Assembly (NCBI RefSeq): GCF_003721565.1
Contig: NZ_RJJE01000001.1
Coordinates: forward strand, 62,001 to 126,000
DNA: 64,000 bases
Reading direction: 5' to 3'
From: Rufibacter immobilis
GTDB lineage: Bacteria > Bacteroidota > Bacteroidia > Cytophagales > Hymenobacteraceae
Shown here: positions 16,100-24,977 of the stretch, in pieces
How the letters are laid out: every line of letters begins with the position of its first letter
How positions within the stretch are numbered: the stretch's first letter is position 1
Program-made: the position numbers and the translations under genes
Notes under the pieces: model-generated
Seen by the model: the letters and a program-made list of their open reading frames with translations, nothing else
The model's database searches: none
Told to the model about the DNA's origin: nothing

Positions 16100-16134
16100 A
16101 AGCCCTCCCAGGTTTAGGAAACCTGGGAGGGCTT
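16100..16134 (-). terminator. hairpin terminator for the oxidoreductase gene
   Basis: 16-bp perfect stem (AAGCCCTCCCAGGTTT / AAACCTGGGAGGGCTT) with loop AGG, 24 bp past the 3' end of the minus-strand oxidoreductase gene and read there into a short T run. Third member of the CCTCCCAGG hairpin family. Confidence 0.75.
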
Positions 16135-16158
16135 ATCTTTTCACCTGATACCAAAGCC

Positions 16159-17157
16159 TTACACCTTCACCAGCATCTTCCCTTGGTTCTGGCCGGTAAA
16201 CAGACCTAAGAACGCGTCAGGGAGTTGGTCGAAGCCTTCCAGGATGGTTTCCTGGTAGTGGAGTTTGCCTTCTTTGACCCAGGTGCTTAGTTGCTGCATG
16301 GCTTCGGGGAAGCGGGCGTGGTAGTTGCTCACGATGAAGCCTTTGATGAGCGCGCTGCGGGTGAGTACCAGCGGCAGGAACCGGGGGCCCTGCTGGGGCT
16401 TTTCGTCGTTGTAATGCGCAATTTGGCCGCAGATGGCGAGGCGGGCGTGGAAGTTGATGAGCGAAAAAACGGCATCAGTGATCTCGCCGCCCACGTTGTC
16501 AAAATACACATCCACGCCGTTGGGGCAGGCGGCTTTCAGGTCGGAACGCAGGTCTTGGGTGGTTTTGTAGTTAATCACTTCATCGTAGCCGAACTCCTTT
16601 TTCAGCAGCTCGGCTTTCTCGTCTGAGCCGGCCAAACCCACCACGCGGCAGCCTTTGAGCTTGGCAACCTGCCCTACTACCGTGCCCACGGCGCCGGCTG
16701 CGCCCGATACCACCACCGTCTCGCCCTCCTTGGGCTGCCCGATGTCCAGCAGACCGAAATAGGCGGTTAAGCCGGGCATGCCCAGAATGCCCAAGTAATA
16801 GCTGGCGGGGGCCAGGCTGGTGTCAATTTTCTGGAGCTTTTTGGCTTCCGCGATGGATTGCGTGGCCCACGGGAGCGCGCCCAGCACTACATCGCCGGGT
16901 TGCAGGGCCTCGCTCTTGGATTCCAGCACCTTCGCCACTACCCCGCCTTCCAGCGGCGCATCTACCTGAAACGGGGGCGTGTAGGACTTGGCATCGTTCA
17001 TGCGACCGCGCATGTACGGGTCAACGGAGAAAAACTGCGGTTCCAGCAGCACCTGCCCTTCCTGTAAAGCCGGCAACTCTACTTTCTCAAACCTGAAATT
17101 ATCTTTGCTGGGGTTTCCCTTCGGCCGACTGGCCAATACGATCTGTGTAATTTCCAT
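16159..17157 (-). CDS. NADP-dependent oxidoreductase, MDR superfamily (CurA/prostaglandin-reductase type)
   Basis: 332 residues. Zinc-free medium-chain reductase that typically reduces the C=C bond of alpha,beta-unsaturated ketones or aldehydes. N-terminal GroES-like part with FFSVDPYMRGRMND (near residue 43-56, a motif of this subfamily), PLEGGVVAKVLES, and the cofactor domain VVSGAAGAVGTVVGQVAKLKG near 148-168 (GxxGxxG), followed by CPNGVDVYFDNVGGEITDAV. Starts with MEITQIVLASRPKGNPSK. It is 95 bp downstream of the symporter gene on the same strand. Exact substrate unknown. Confidence 0.88.
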   Translation of the reverse strand: MEITQIVLASRPKGNPSKDNFRFEKVELPALQEGQVLLEPQFFSVDPYMRGRMNDAKSYTPPFQVDAPLEGGVVAKVLESKSEALQPGDVVLGALPWATQSIAEAKKLQKIDTSLAPASYYLGILGMPGLTAYFGLLDIGQPKEGETVVVSGAAGAVGTVVGQVAKLKGCRVVGLAGSDEKAELLKKEFGYDEVINYKTTQDLRSDLKAACPNGVDVYFDNVGGEITDAVFSLINFHARLAICGQIAHYNDEKPQQGPRFLPLVLTRSALIKGFIVSNYHARFPEAMQQLSTWVKEGKLHYQETILEGFDQLPDAFLGLFTGQNQGKMLVKV

Positions 17158-17252
17158 GGTGTTTCTCTACAATAGTATGGCTCGCTTAAGCGCAAGCCCT
17201 CTGTAAAGAAACGGTCTTCGGCGGGAAAGGGTATGCCCAGAGGAGGTAGCGT

Positions 17253-18677
17253 TTAGGGTACCGGGGCCTTCTCTGGCGCTGGGTTGGGCTGCAAGAGCAC
17301 CTGTTGGGCCCTCCAAGGCCATACCACGCCCAGTAGATAACCCAGCGCACTTGCGGCCAAACCGTACCACATGGGTTCTACCTCAGTACCGGAGATTCGG
17401 CAGAAAAACCACACCCCCATGCCCAGTACCATAGACAGGATAGCGGCTCCCGCCGAAGTTTTCCTGAAGTAAATGCCCGCCACCAGCGGCACCAGCAGAC
17501 TCACCAGACTCAGCGCCGAAGACTCGCTCACCAGCTCATGGATGTTGTTCCGGGATAAGGCGAAGCCCAAGGAGACAACGGTCACCACCAACACACTCAG
17601 TCTGGACAGGGCCAGCAACTTCTGATCGGTCATTTTCTTGAAAAAGGGGCGCAGCAGGTTCTCGCTCAAAATAGACGCAGGGGCCAGTATAGCCCCACTG
17701 GCCGTACTGATGATGGCTGAGATCAGCGCCCCAAAAAACAACACTTTAATGAGCATGGGGCTGTTGCCCAAAATCAGGCTAGGCACCAGCATTTGAGCAT
17801 CTTTGGTAGCTAATTCAGGGTGCAGTACTTTGGCATAGACCGCCAGTACCAGCGGCAGCAGCGCCACTGTCACGTAAAGAAACGCCGCCAGCAGTGAGGC
17901 GCTTACCGCCACCTTCTCAGACTTAGCGGCCATAACCCGCTGGAACACGTCTTGTTGCGGAATAGAGCCTAGACCAATGGTCAGCCAGAGGGCCAGGTAA
18001 TTGAGCCATCCGGTAAAGGAAGTGCCGGTTGTAGGCGTGATCCGGTAAAAACTGGCTGGTAAACTAGCGGTGACTTCTGAGATAGGCTTCTCACGCATAA
18101 CCCACCACGTGACCACCAGCAGCCCCAGAATAATCATGATGGTTTGGAGGTAGTCTGTGACGCTTACGCTCCACATGCCCCCAAAATAAGTATATACTAC
18201 TACCAAAAAGCTTCCCAGCAATACCCCTTGCCACAGGGAGGTACCCAGCAGCAGGTTGAACGCTATGCCCAAGGCCACCATCTGCGCCGCCACCCAACCA
18301 AAGTAAGAAACCACCAGGCAGACAGAGGCCACTACCTCGGCCGGCCGGCCAAACTTGACGCGGTAAAAATCTCCGAAGGTAAGCAGGTTCATGCGATACA
18401 GTTTACGGGCGAAGAACAGCCCTACTAACACCAGACAAAGCGCCGCGCCCAACGGGTCCTCCACCATGCCCATCAATCCTTCTTCGGCCACCTCGGCAGA
18501 GGCTCCCAGAATGGTCTCAGACCCGAACCAGGTGGCAAACACCACCGCGGTGGCCATGGGCAAGGGTAATGCCCTACCAGCCAACATGAAATCTGAGGTA
18601 TTATGCACGCGGCGGGCGGCCCATAAGCCCAGCAATACATTAAGCGCCAGGTATAGCAGTACGAAGAAAACAAGCAT
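17253..18677 (-). CDS. sodium:solute symporter (SSS family)
   Basis: 474 residues from the ATG at 18677. The frame is open to a TTG at 18713, but the extra residues MEKEPQNRNPLS are encoded by a dispersed palindrome, so the later start is used. About 12-13 hydrophobic segments. Family motifs: SDFMLAGRALPLPMATAVVFATW in the first loops, then GASAEVAEEGLMGMVEDPLGAAL and QQDVFQRVMAAKSEKVA, as in the subgroup found in Bacteroidota. Imports an unidentified solute with Na+ across the inner membrane. No partner gene hints at the substrate. Confidence 0.88.
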   Translation of the reverse strand: MLVFFVLLYLALNVLLGLWAARRVHNTSDFMLAGRALPLPMATAVVFATWFGSETILGASAEVAEEGLMGMVEDPLGAALCLVLVGLFFARKLYRMNLLTFGDFYRVKFGRPAEVVASVCLVVSYFGWVAAQMVALGIAFNLLLGTSLWQGVLLGSFLVVVYTYFGGMWSVSVTDYLQTIMIILGLLVVTWWVMREKPISEVTASLPASFYRITPTTGTSFTGWLNYLALWLTIGLGSIPQQDVFQRVMAAKSEKVAVSASLLAAFLYVTVALLPLVLAVYAKVLHPELATKDAQMLVPSLILGNSPMLIKVLFFGALISAIISTASGAILAPASILSENLLRPFFKKMTDQKLLALSRLSVLVVTVVSLGFALSRNNIHELVSESSALSLVSLLVPLVAGIYFRKTSAGAAILSMVLGMGVWFFCRISGTEVEPMWYGLAASALGYLLGVVWPWRAQQVLLQPNPAPEKAPVP

Positions 18678-18690
18678 AGACAAAGGATTT

Positions 18691-18730
18691 CTGTTTTGAG
18701 GCTCTTTTTCCAAAAACGGCCCCTAAACGG
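18691..18730. repeat. TTTAG palindrome copy 8 (GGGG subtype)
   Basis: CTGTTTTGAGGCTCTTTTTC then CAAAAACGGCCCCTAAACGG, 13 bp upstream of the symporter start codon. Its minus-strand reading supplies the false N-terminus EKEPQNR. Confidence 0.85.
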
Positions 18731-18929
18731 AAGACAAGTTACAGGTTTTGCTACTTTCGCTCCAACACAAGTAAAAGGTCTTCCCTAAAACAGCGCTTTC
18801 TTTGATTAGCACAAGAAATTACTTTGCACCTGTAATTAGCAAATAGTACATTTATTGACTTTAAGTGCTTGAATGTATTCACAATATTATCTCATATTTA
18901 ATCTTCCCTAGTTCCCCTTCTACCTGTAT

Positions 18930-20690
18930 ATGACAATATCTCTACCCTTTGGCAAACGCTGGCATCTTTTCCTGAGTGTTTTTCTTTTCCTGCTCTGTTC
19001 TGGCTTATCAGCACAGGCCACGCACTTGCGGGCGGGCAACATCTACGCCGTGGCAGATACCACGGCCAACCCGGTGCCGGGGCGCTTCTTCTTCACCCTT
19101 GTCACCTTCAGCGTGGCCCCGCCCCCCTTTGAGGACCTGAGGGCCACCCTCTACTTCGGGGACTGCACCAGACAGGAGGTAGCCCGTGAGTCCAGAACTT
19201 TGCTGGACAACGGGCAGAACAACTCGTTCATGAACGTCTACCGCTTCGAGCACATCTACGGGCCGGGCACCTACACCGTCTCCTTCGTGGGCGAGAACCG
19301 TAACGGGGGCATCGTGAACATCTCCTCCTCCGTGACGCAGACCTTCTTCCTGCAGACCACTGTCACCGTGGACCCGCTGCTGCTTAGGAACCGCTCGCCG
19401 CGCATGCAGTACCCGCCCGTGGACGTGGCGGTGCGGGGGCAGGTGTTCGTGCACAACCCCGCCACCTATGACCCCGACGGAGACAGCTTGGCCTTCAAAT
19501 TAGTAGAGCCCCGCATCTTCGACCGGTTCGACGCCTGCGGCAACCCGCTGGGGAAGGTGGCGCCCGGCTACCAGGGGCTGGAGAACTACCTGAGCGGCCA
19601 GCTTGCCCCAGGTCGTCCCGCCGGTCTTACTCTCAATGTCTACACCGGGCAGCTGACGTGGAATAACCCCGGCAGGCTGGGCGAGTTCAACATCGCCTTC
19701 GTGGTGGAGGAGTGGCGCGGCGGGAGGCTCATCGGGCGCGTCATCAGGGACATGCAGATCTATGTGCGGGAGGACTCCAACCGACCGCCGGTCATTGCCG
19801 TGCCAAGGGAAATCTACGTAAAAGCCGGCTCTAGCCTACAGGAGGAGATTACTGTTACTGACGCAGATGAGCACTCCGTTTCCTTGAGCCTCCTGGCCCA
19901 TCTACCCACCTCTTTCAATACCGCTACCGGTTTCTCCACCCAAAATGGAGTTTCCGGTACCTTCACCTGGAAACCCGAAGATTCTGATGTGCGGAAAGAA
20001 CCATATCTGGTTGTCTTCCGGGCGATAGATGCGCCAACGACATGGACAAAACTGGTAGATATGCAGCCTTGGCTGATTCACGTAGTAGGTCCTGCCCCCA
20101 TGATTAAGTCTGCGGTACAGGAAAGCAACACCAGCATCAGGTTAGCTTGGGATGCCTATACCTACCAAGACGCAAAACAGCTCTACATCTACCGCAAGCA
20201 GACTACTCCTGCCACCGGTACAGGCAACCGGAAACGCACCATCTCTGCCCCGGAAGGCTACACGCTCATAGGGCAGGTAGACGGGAATGCCACCTCTTTT
20301 GTAGACGACAAGATTGACCAAGGCACCACCAATCCCTCTTACTGCTACCGGATTTATGCTGAATATGCCTCTGCGGCCGGCGGGACCAGTGAGGCTTCGG
20401 CCGAGGTTTGCGCCCGCTTTGTAACGGGCATGGCGGAAGAGTTGAAACAGCAATTCTCTTTCTTTCCTAACCCGGCCCCTAGCACCCTCACCGTACAGGC
20501 TCCCAACTCTGTTCAGGTACAGAAAGGAATCCTGCTGAACTCCTCAGGCCAACAAATCACCGATCTTACTCCCCGTAAAACTGTCGCTGGTTGGGTCTTT
20601 GACGTAAAAAATATTGCCGCCGGGTTTTACCTGTTCCACCTCCAGACAGACAAGGGCACGCTGGTGCACAAACTGTTAGTAGGGCATTGA
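18930..20690 (+). CDS. secreted protein with T9SS C-terminal sorting domain, paralogue A
   Basis: 586 residues. Signal peptide (hydrophobic FLSVFLFLLCSGLSAQA, cut before THLRAGN). The N-terminal ~300 residues contain a PKD-like beta domain (YRFEHIYGPGTYTVSF) and a YDPDGDSLAFKL cadherin-like stretch; residues ~400-500 resemble a fibronectin-III fold (IRLAWDAYT...CYRIYAEY); the end is a type IX secretion sorting domain (FSFFPNPAPSTLTVQAP...GFYLFHLQTDKGTLVHKLLVGH). Function unknown; probably a surface or matrix protein. The neighbouring gene is a close paralogue. Codons from ~19010 to ~19795 are almost all G/C-ending; after that they turn ordinary. The stop codon overlaps a palindrome arm. Confidence 0.85.
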   Translation: MTISLPFGKRWHLFLSVFLFLLCSGLSAQATHLRAGNIYAVADTTANPVPGRFFFTLVTFSVAPPPFEDLRATLYFGDCTRQEVARESRTLLDNGQNNSFMNVYRFEHIYGPGTYTVSFVGENRNGGIVNISSSVTQTFFLQTTVTVDPLLLRNRSPRMQYPPVDVAVRGQVFVHNPATYDPDGDSLAFKLVEPRIFDRFDACGNPLGKVAPGYQGLENYLSGQLAPGRPAGLTLNVYTGQLTWNNPGRLGEFNIAFVVEEWRGGRLIGRVIRDMQIYVREDSNRPPVIAVPREIYVKAGSSLQEEITVTDADEHSVSLSLLAHLPTSFNTATGFSTQNGVSGTFTWKPEDSDVRKEPYLVVFRAIDAPTTWTKLVDMQPWLIHVVGPAPMIKSAVQESNTSIRLAWDAYTYQDAKQLYIYRKQTTPATGTGNRKRTISAPEGYTLIGQVDGNATSFVDDKIDQGTTNPSYCYRIYAEYASAAGGTSEASAEVCARFVTGMAEELKQQFSFFPNPAPSTLTVQAPNSVQVQKGILLNSSGQQITDLTPRKTVAGWVFDVKNIAAGFYLFHLQTDKGTLVHKLLVGH

Positions 20691-20740
20691 TTTCCTGTTT
20701 AGGGGCTCTTTTTCCAAAAACAGCCCCTAAACAGGAAATC
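20689..20740. repeat. TTTAG palindrome copy 9 (GGGG subtype), overlapping a stop codon
   Basis: Arms of 19 nt, GATTTCCTGTTTAGGGGCT and AGCCCCTAAACAGGAAATC, around CTTTTTCCAAAAAC. The first two bases are the end of the paralogue A stop codon TGA. Confidence 0.9.
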
Positions 20741-20931
20741 AGCACTTCCTTCCTTCCTTCCTTCTCCCCACCTAAACCACGCACATATTTCACTTATTAA
20801 CAATCAGTTACATCTAAAAAATTTTGAATTTAAATTGCTTTAAGGAGTTATTTTAGCTTATTTCATTTCTATAAAATCAAAGATTATAACAAAAGTTAAT
20901 TTAATATATAATACAGCACTTGCTGCCTACT

Positions 20932-22674
20932 ATGAGAAAAGCGTTCCTTCATAACCAGGCAAAGCGATGGCTTCTGCCTGTCCTGTTCTTCATTTTACTG
21001 ACATTCACTTTTACCGCGCAGGCTACCCACTTGAAAGCCGGTAACATTTTCTACAAAAGTGACACTACTGCCGCACGCAGTCCTTATAAATTTTATATAA
21101 CACTGGTGACGTTCAGCGTGGCAGCGACTTATGAGGATATGGAGGCCACCCTCTATTTTGGGGATTGCACCCATCAGACTGTGACCAGAGAGTCCAGAAC
21201 CTTGCTCAACAACTCCTATATGAATGTGTACAGGTTTGAGCATACGTATACAGCCGCGGGCACCTATACCGTTACCTATGTAGGCTCTAACCGCAACGGA
21301 GGAGTTCTGAATATCTCCAATGCTTTTCAGCAAACCTTCTTCCTTCAGAGCACGCTCACGGTGGACCCACTTCTGGGACCCAATAAATCTCCTGTGCTCC
21401 AGTATGCGCCATTGGATGCCGCCGTCCGGAATCAGGTCTTTCAGCACAACCCGTTCGCGTATGATGCAGACGGCGACAGCCTTTCCTTTAAGATAGTACC
21501 GCTGAAGACTGAAAGCAGCCTGAGCGCCTGCGGGGACCCAACGGGTAAAATTGCAGCAGGGTATCAGGGACTAGAGAACTTCCTAGGGCCGGTGAATACC
21601 GTCAAGCCTGCGGGGTTCAGCATAGACAAATACACCGGGTTACTCACCTGGAATACGCCCGGGGTGGTAGGTGAAGTGAATGTGGCCTTTGTGGTGGAGG
21701 AGTGGCGTAACGGCCGGCTGCTGGGACAGGTAACCCGTGACATGCAGATCATGATACTGGAAGACAGTAATCGCCCTCCGGTACTCACCATTCCTAAAGA
21801 TGTCTGTCTGGTAGCGGGCGCTTCTGTGCAGGAAACCATCACGGCCCAAGACCCAGATGGGCACGCGGTGTCACTCTCGGCACTGGCCGGTATACTCACA
21901 CCCTCCTCTTCCGGCGCAACGTTTATCCCAGGAACCACTTCCGGCGCGTTTACCTGGCAAACGTCTTGCCAGGACATCAAAGCTGAGCCTTACCAGGTGC
22001 TTTTTACAGCCGAGGACCAACCAACTACAGGGGTACGGCTAAAAGACCTACAGCCTTGGCGCATTACGGTGGTGGGGCCGCCCCCGGTACTCCGGTCTGC
22101 GGTACAGGAAAGCAGTACCCGTATTAGGCTAACCTGGGATACCTATAGCTGTGCCAACGCCCGCCGCATTTACATTTATCGCAAAGAAGGCCCCTCTTCC
22201 TCCTTCACCCCAAATGCCTGCCAACCTGGCGTCCCTTCCTCGGCCGGCTATACGCTGGTAGGCCAGGTGAACGCAGACGTTACTACTTTTCTAGATACCT
22301 ATTCTGGTACTGGCAATCCCAATTTCTGCTACCGGATTTACGCCGATTTTGGAGGTACGGCAGGTGGGAACAGCGTGGCTTCCAATGAGGTTTGTGCCAC
22401 TTTGGTAACCGGTATGCGCGAAGGACTGGGGCAGCAATTCTCTTTCTATCCTAACCCGGCTACCACAGACTTCACCGTACAGGCACCGGCATCTGTACGC
22501 CTTATGAAAGCACAGGTACTCAATCAGGCAGGGCTTAAGATCAGCACCCTTACTCCCCGTAGAACTGCCGCTGGTTGGGTCTTTGACCTCCGGAGTCTTA
22601 CTGCCGGATTTTACCTACTCCACCTTCAGACAGACCAAGGCACACTGGTGCAGAAATTAGTCATTGCCCAATAG
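20932..22674 (+). CDS. secreted protein with T9SS C-terminal sorting domain, paralogue B
   Basis: 580 residues from the ATG at 20932 (a TTG at 20920 would add four residues). Signal peptide with LLPVLFFILLTFTFTAQA before THLKAGN. Clearly collinear with paralogue A along the whole length: YRFEHTYTAAGTYTVTYVG, YDADGDSLSFKI, GYQGLENFLG, FVVEEWRNGRLLGQVTRDMQ, a fibronectin-like part (IRLTWDTYS...CYRIYADF) and a T9SS sorting tail (FSFYPNPATTDFTVQAP...GFYLLHLQTDQGTLVQKLVIAQ). Unlike A, codon use is uniform and typical of the region. The pair arose by tandem duplication; even the palindrome after the stop was duplicated. Function unknown. Confidence 0.86.
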   Translation: MRKAFLHNQAKRWLLPVLFFILLTFTFTAQATHLKAGNIFYKSDTTAARSPYKFYITLVTFSVAATYEDMEATLYFGDCTHQTVTRESRTLLNNSYMNVYRFEHTYTAAGTYTVTYVGSNRNGGVLNISNAFQQTFFLQSTLTVDPLLGPNKSPVLQYAPLDAAVRNQVFQHNPFAYDADGDSLSFKIVPLKTESSLSACGDPTGKIAAGYQGLENFLGPVNTVKPAGFSIDKYTGLLTWNTPGVVGEVNVAFVVEEWRNGRLLGQVTRDMQIMILEDSNRPPVLTIPKDVCLVAGASVQETITAQDPDGHAVSLSALAGILTPSSSGATFIPGTTSGAFTWQTSCQDIKAEPYQVLFTAEDQPTTGVRLKDLQPWRITVVGPPPVLRSAVQESSTRIRLTWDTYSCANARRIYIYRKEGPSSSFTPNACQPGVPSSAGYTLVGQVNADVTTFLDTYSGTGNPNFCYRIYADFGGTAGGNSVASNEVCATLVTGMREGLGQQFSFYPNPATTDFTVQAPASVRLMKAQVLNQAGLKISTLTPRRTAAGWVFDLRSLTAGFYLLHLQTDQGTLVQKLVIAQ

Positions 22675-22684
22675 CCATTGATTT

Positions 22685-22725
22685 CCGTTTAGGGGCTATT
22701 TTTTCAAAAATAGCCCCTAAACAGG
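22685..22725. repeat. TTTAG palindrome copy 10 (GGGG subtype)
   Basis: GTTTAGGGGCTA and TAGCCCCTAAAC around T6-C-A5, 13 bases after the stop of paralogue B. The preceding CATTGATTTCC is shared with copy 9, showing that gene and repeat were duplicated together. Confidence 0.9.
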
Positions 22726-22751
22726 AACAGCTACTGCTTATAGGTAAAGAC

Positions 22752-22797
22752 AGTAAATAAAAAGGGAGCAGACTTTAATCTGCTCCCTTTTTATTTA
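22752..22797. terminator. bidirectional terminator between convergent genes
   Basis: 20-bp perfect arms (GTAAATAAAAAGGGAGCAGA and its complement) around CTTTAA. Its GGGAGCA stem flanked by A/T runs is like the terminator at 4611-4668. Serves paralogue B and the minus-strand M16 gene. Confidence 0.88.
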
Positions 22798-22815
22798 CTC
22801 CAGAGGAAAATTTCC

Positions 22816-24903
22816 TTAATTAAAATCAGTGGCGGTCACTCCTTCGTTCACCGTTACCGTTTTAGCCTTCATCTCCATCACCTGTTGCTGTCCGCCCGCA
22901 GACACGGTAATGGTTTGGGTGTACGGGTACAGGATGGAACCAACTTTTTTGTAGTCGCTGAATTCCGAGGTGTTGTTAATAGTCATGTTGTTGGCGGTAG
23001 TGGCTTCCTCTCTTTTTACCAGAAGTTTGCTGGCCACGTCATAGTAGTCGGTTTTGGTTTTGCCGCCGGGGTAGGTAACCACCACCTTGTAGGCATCAGA
23101 TCCGTTTACTTTCTCTACACCTGTCACTTCGGCTTTGAAAGCCTTGTTGTTCAGGAAATCTATTTGCTCAAACAGGTTGGCAACTAAATTCTTCTCTTTC
23201 ACTTCTTCTGGCGTTAAGGCCTTTTTCTGGCCCATCTGCTCCTGGTAACCGGCCGTGCCGTTGAATCTGGTTTTCATGATCACGTTGCCGCCCATAGACA
23301 TGGTCATGGCCTCTTTGTTAGGCGCCATGGCTTTGGTTTGCACATCTAGCGTGGCTCCTTGCATGCTCATGCTCATATTGGCGGCAATAGACTTCACTTT
23401 CTTCAGTTGCTCCACGCCGCCAATGGCTTTGAGGTAATTGGTGAACACATCAGACGCTTTCACGTTTACGGCTGCCGCCGATTTGGCTGTTTCCGTAACT
23501 GGGTTGGCGAAGGCATCATACAGTTTCACCGGGTAATTCAGCTTTTTGAGGCCGTCCAGCATCTGGGAGGTATTGCCCACCACTACCACGCGGGTGTTGG
23601 TGCTGTTGAAATACTTCTGCGCTACCCGCTGAATGTCCTCTTTGGTCACGGCGTTGATTTTCTGCAGGTACGTCCGGTAGAAATCTTTAGGCAGCTCATT
23701 GATGAGGATGTTACGTGCGAAGGAAGCCGTTAAGCCTTTGTTCTCCAAGCCAAGTGCGAACGAACCGTTATACAAAGCTTTGGCGCTGGCCAGTTCCTCA
23801 TCAGTGACCGGCTCATTGCGTAGTTTGTTTATCTCGTTGATAAACTCCACCACGGCGCTGTCTGTCTTGGCGCTCCGCACGGAAGCCGAGGCCGAGAAAT
23901 CGCTCTGGAACCGCCCCGACCCGATGCTGGAATACGCACCGTAGGTAAAGCCGTGTTTCTCGCGCAGGTTGTTGAACAGACGGCTCTCTGAACCACCGCC
24001 CAGAATCTGGTTGGCCAGCAACACCGGGAAGTAATCTGGGTTGTTCATCTTGAGGTCTACCAAATTGGTCACCGTGATCTCAGACTGCACCGCATTGGAC
24101 ATGTCTACCACGTTGATCTCCGTCTTAGCCGGGTTGGGCACCGGAGCCAAGGTAGGTAAGGTAAGCGCACTGCCTTTCATGTCTTTGAAGACTTTCTCGG
24201 CCAGTTTTTTTGCTTCTTTCGGTTTAATGTCGCCAATGATGGTGAGGTAGCCGCGCGAAGGCGTGATGTACTTCTGGTAGGCCGCCTGCACATCGGCTAA
24301 GGTCAGGTTCTTGATGCTTTCCTCGGTCACGAACTCCCCGCTAGGATGGTCTTTTCCGTAAGACAACGCATTCACTACCCGGCCAGAAACGGATTTCACG
24401 TTCTTCTCATCGGCTTTTAAGCCAGTAATTGCCTGGGATTTCAGCTTGTCAAATGATTCCTGCGTGAAGGCCGGGTTTTGCAAGGCTTTTCCCATGAGGG
24501 CGAATGCCTCCGGGAAATAACGGGTAAGCGCCGCGGCACTGCCTCCCGTGGGCGACAGGCTCACCTCAGCGCCAATTTTGTCAACGGCTTCGTCAAAGGC
24601 GGCTTTGGGCATGTCTTTGGTGCCCTCGTTCAGCATCTGGCCCATGAGGTTCACTACCCCGGCTTTAGCCCCTTCCGTGATAGGGCCGGCATCTATAAAG
24701 TAACTGGCAGAAACTCTGGGCAGTTTATGGTCTTCCACCACCAGCACCGTAATGCCGTTCTTCAGCTTGAACGTGTTGGGGTCTTTAAGGGTAATGGCGG
24801 GGGCCGGACCGGCCTCCGGCTTTTTGGATCTGTCCACTTTCACCTGCGCCTCTGCCTGGAACAGCAGAAGGGCACTGGCGGCAATCAAAATATATTTTTT
24901 CAT
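22816..24903 (-). CDS. M16-family protein, probable non-catalytic subunit with C-terminal LolA-like domain
   Basis: 695 residues from the ATG at 24903, which gives a signal peptide (MKKYILIAASALLLFQAEA); the open frame continues to 24957 without sense. Residues ~40-460 are an M16 fold (LKNGITVLVVEDHKLPRVSA, MLNEGTKDMPKAAFDEAVDK, LREKHGFTYGAYSSIG), but the HxxEH zinc motif is absent; the site reads GVVNLMGQMLNEG. The R/Y motif of the C-terminal M16 half (FTYGAYS) is present, as in partner subunits of two-chain M16 peptidases. Residues ~480-695 are a beta-rich domain (KAIGGVEQLKKVKSIAANM...YYDVASKLLVKRE) resembling outer-membrane lipoprotein carrier/sorting folds. The gene follows the catalytic subunit by 74 bp. 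Probably periplasmic. Confidence 0.88.
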   Translation of the reverse strand: MKKYILIAASALLLFQAEAQVKVDRSKKPEAGPAPAITLKDPNTFKLKNGITVLVVEDHKLPRVSASYFIDAGPITEGAKAGVVNLMGQMLNEGTKDMPKAAFDEAVDKIGAEVSLSPTGGSAAALTRYFPEAFALMGKALQNPAFTQESFDKLKSQAITGLKADEKNVKSVSGRVVNALSYGKDHPSGEFVTEESIKNLTLADVQAAYQKYITPSRGYLTIIGDIKPKEAKKLAEKVFKDMKGSALTLPTLAPVPNPAKTEINVVDMSNAVQSEITVTNLVDLKMNNPDYFPVLLANQILGGGSESRLFNNLREKHGFTYGAYSSIGSGRFQSDFSASASVRSAKTDSAVVEFINEINKLRNEPVTDEELASAKALYNGSFALGLENKGLTASFARNILINELPKDFYRTYLQKINAVTKEDIQRVAQKYFNSTNTRVVVVGNTSQMLDGLKKLNYPVKLYDAFANPVTETAKSAAAVNVKASDVFTNYLKAIGGVEQLKKVKSIAANMSMSMQGATLDVQTKAMAPNKEAMTMSMGGNVIMKTRFNGTAGYQEQMGQKKALTPEEVKEKNLVANLFEQIDFLNNKAFKAEVTGVEKVNGSDAYKVVVTYPGGKTKTDYYDVASKLLVKREEATTANNMTINNTSEFSDYKKVGSILYPYTQTITVSAGGQQQVMEMKAKTVTVNEGVTATDFN

Positions 24904-24977
24904 GGTAGTTTCTATGTTAGGCGGGCACACCTCCGTTAGGTAATGGTTTGCCCGCAAAGCAATCTTTTCCTCTAATC

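Noticed and set aside
18801..18826. TTTG and TTACTTTG as promoter of paralogue A
   Set aside because: The spacer of 14 bp is too short and the -7 box is off by one base, so it is not listed as a feature.
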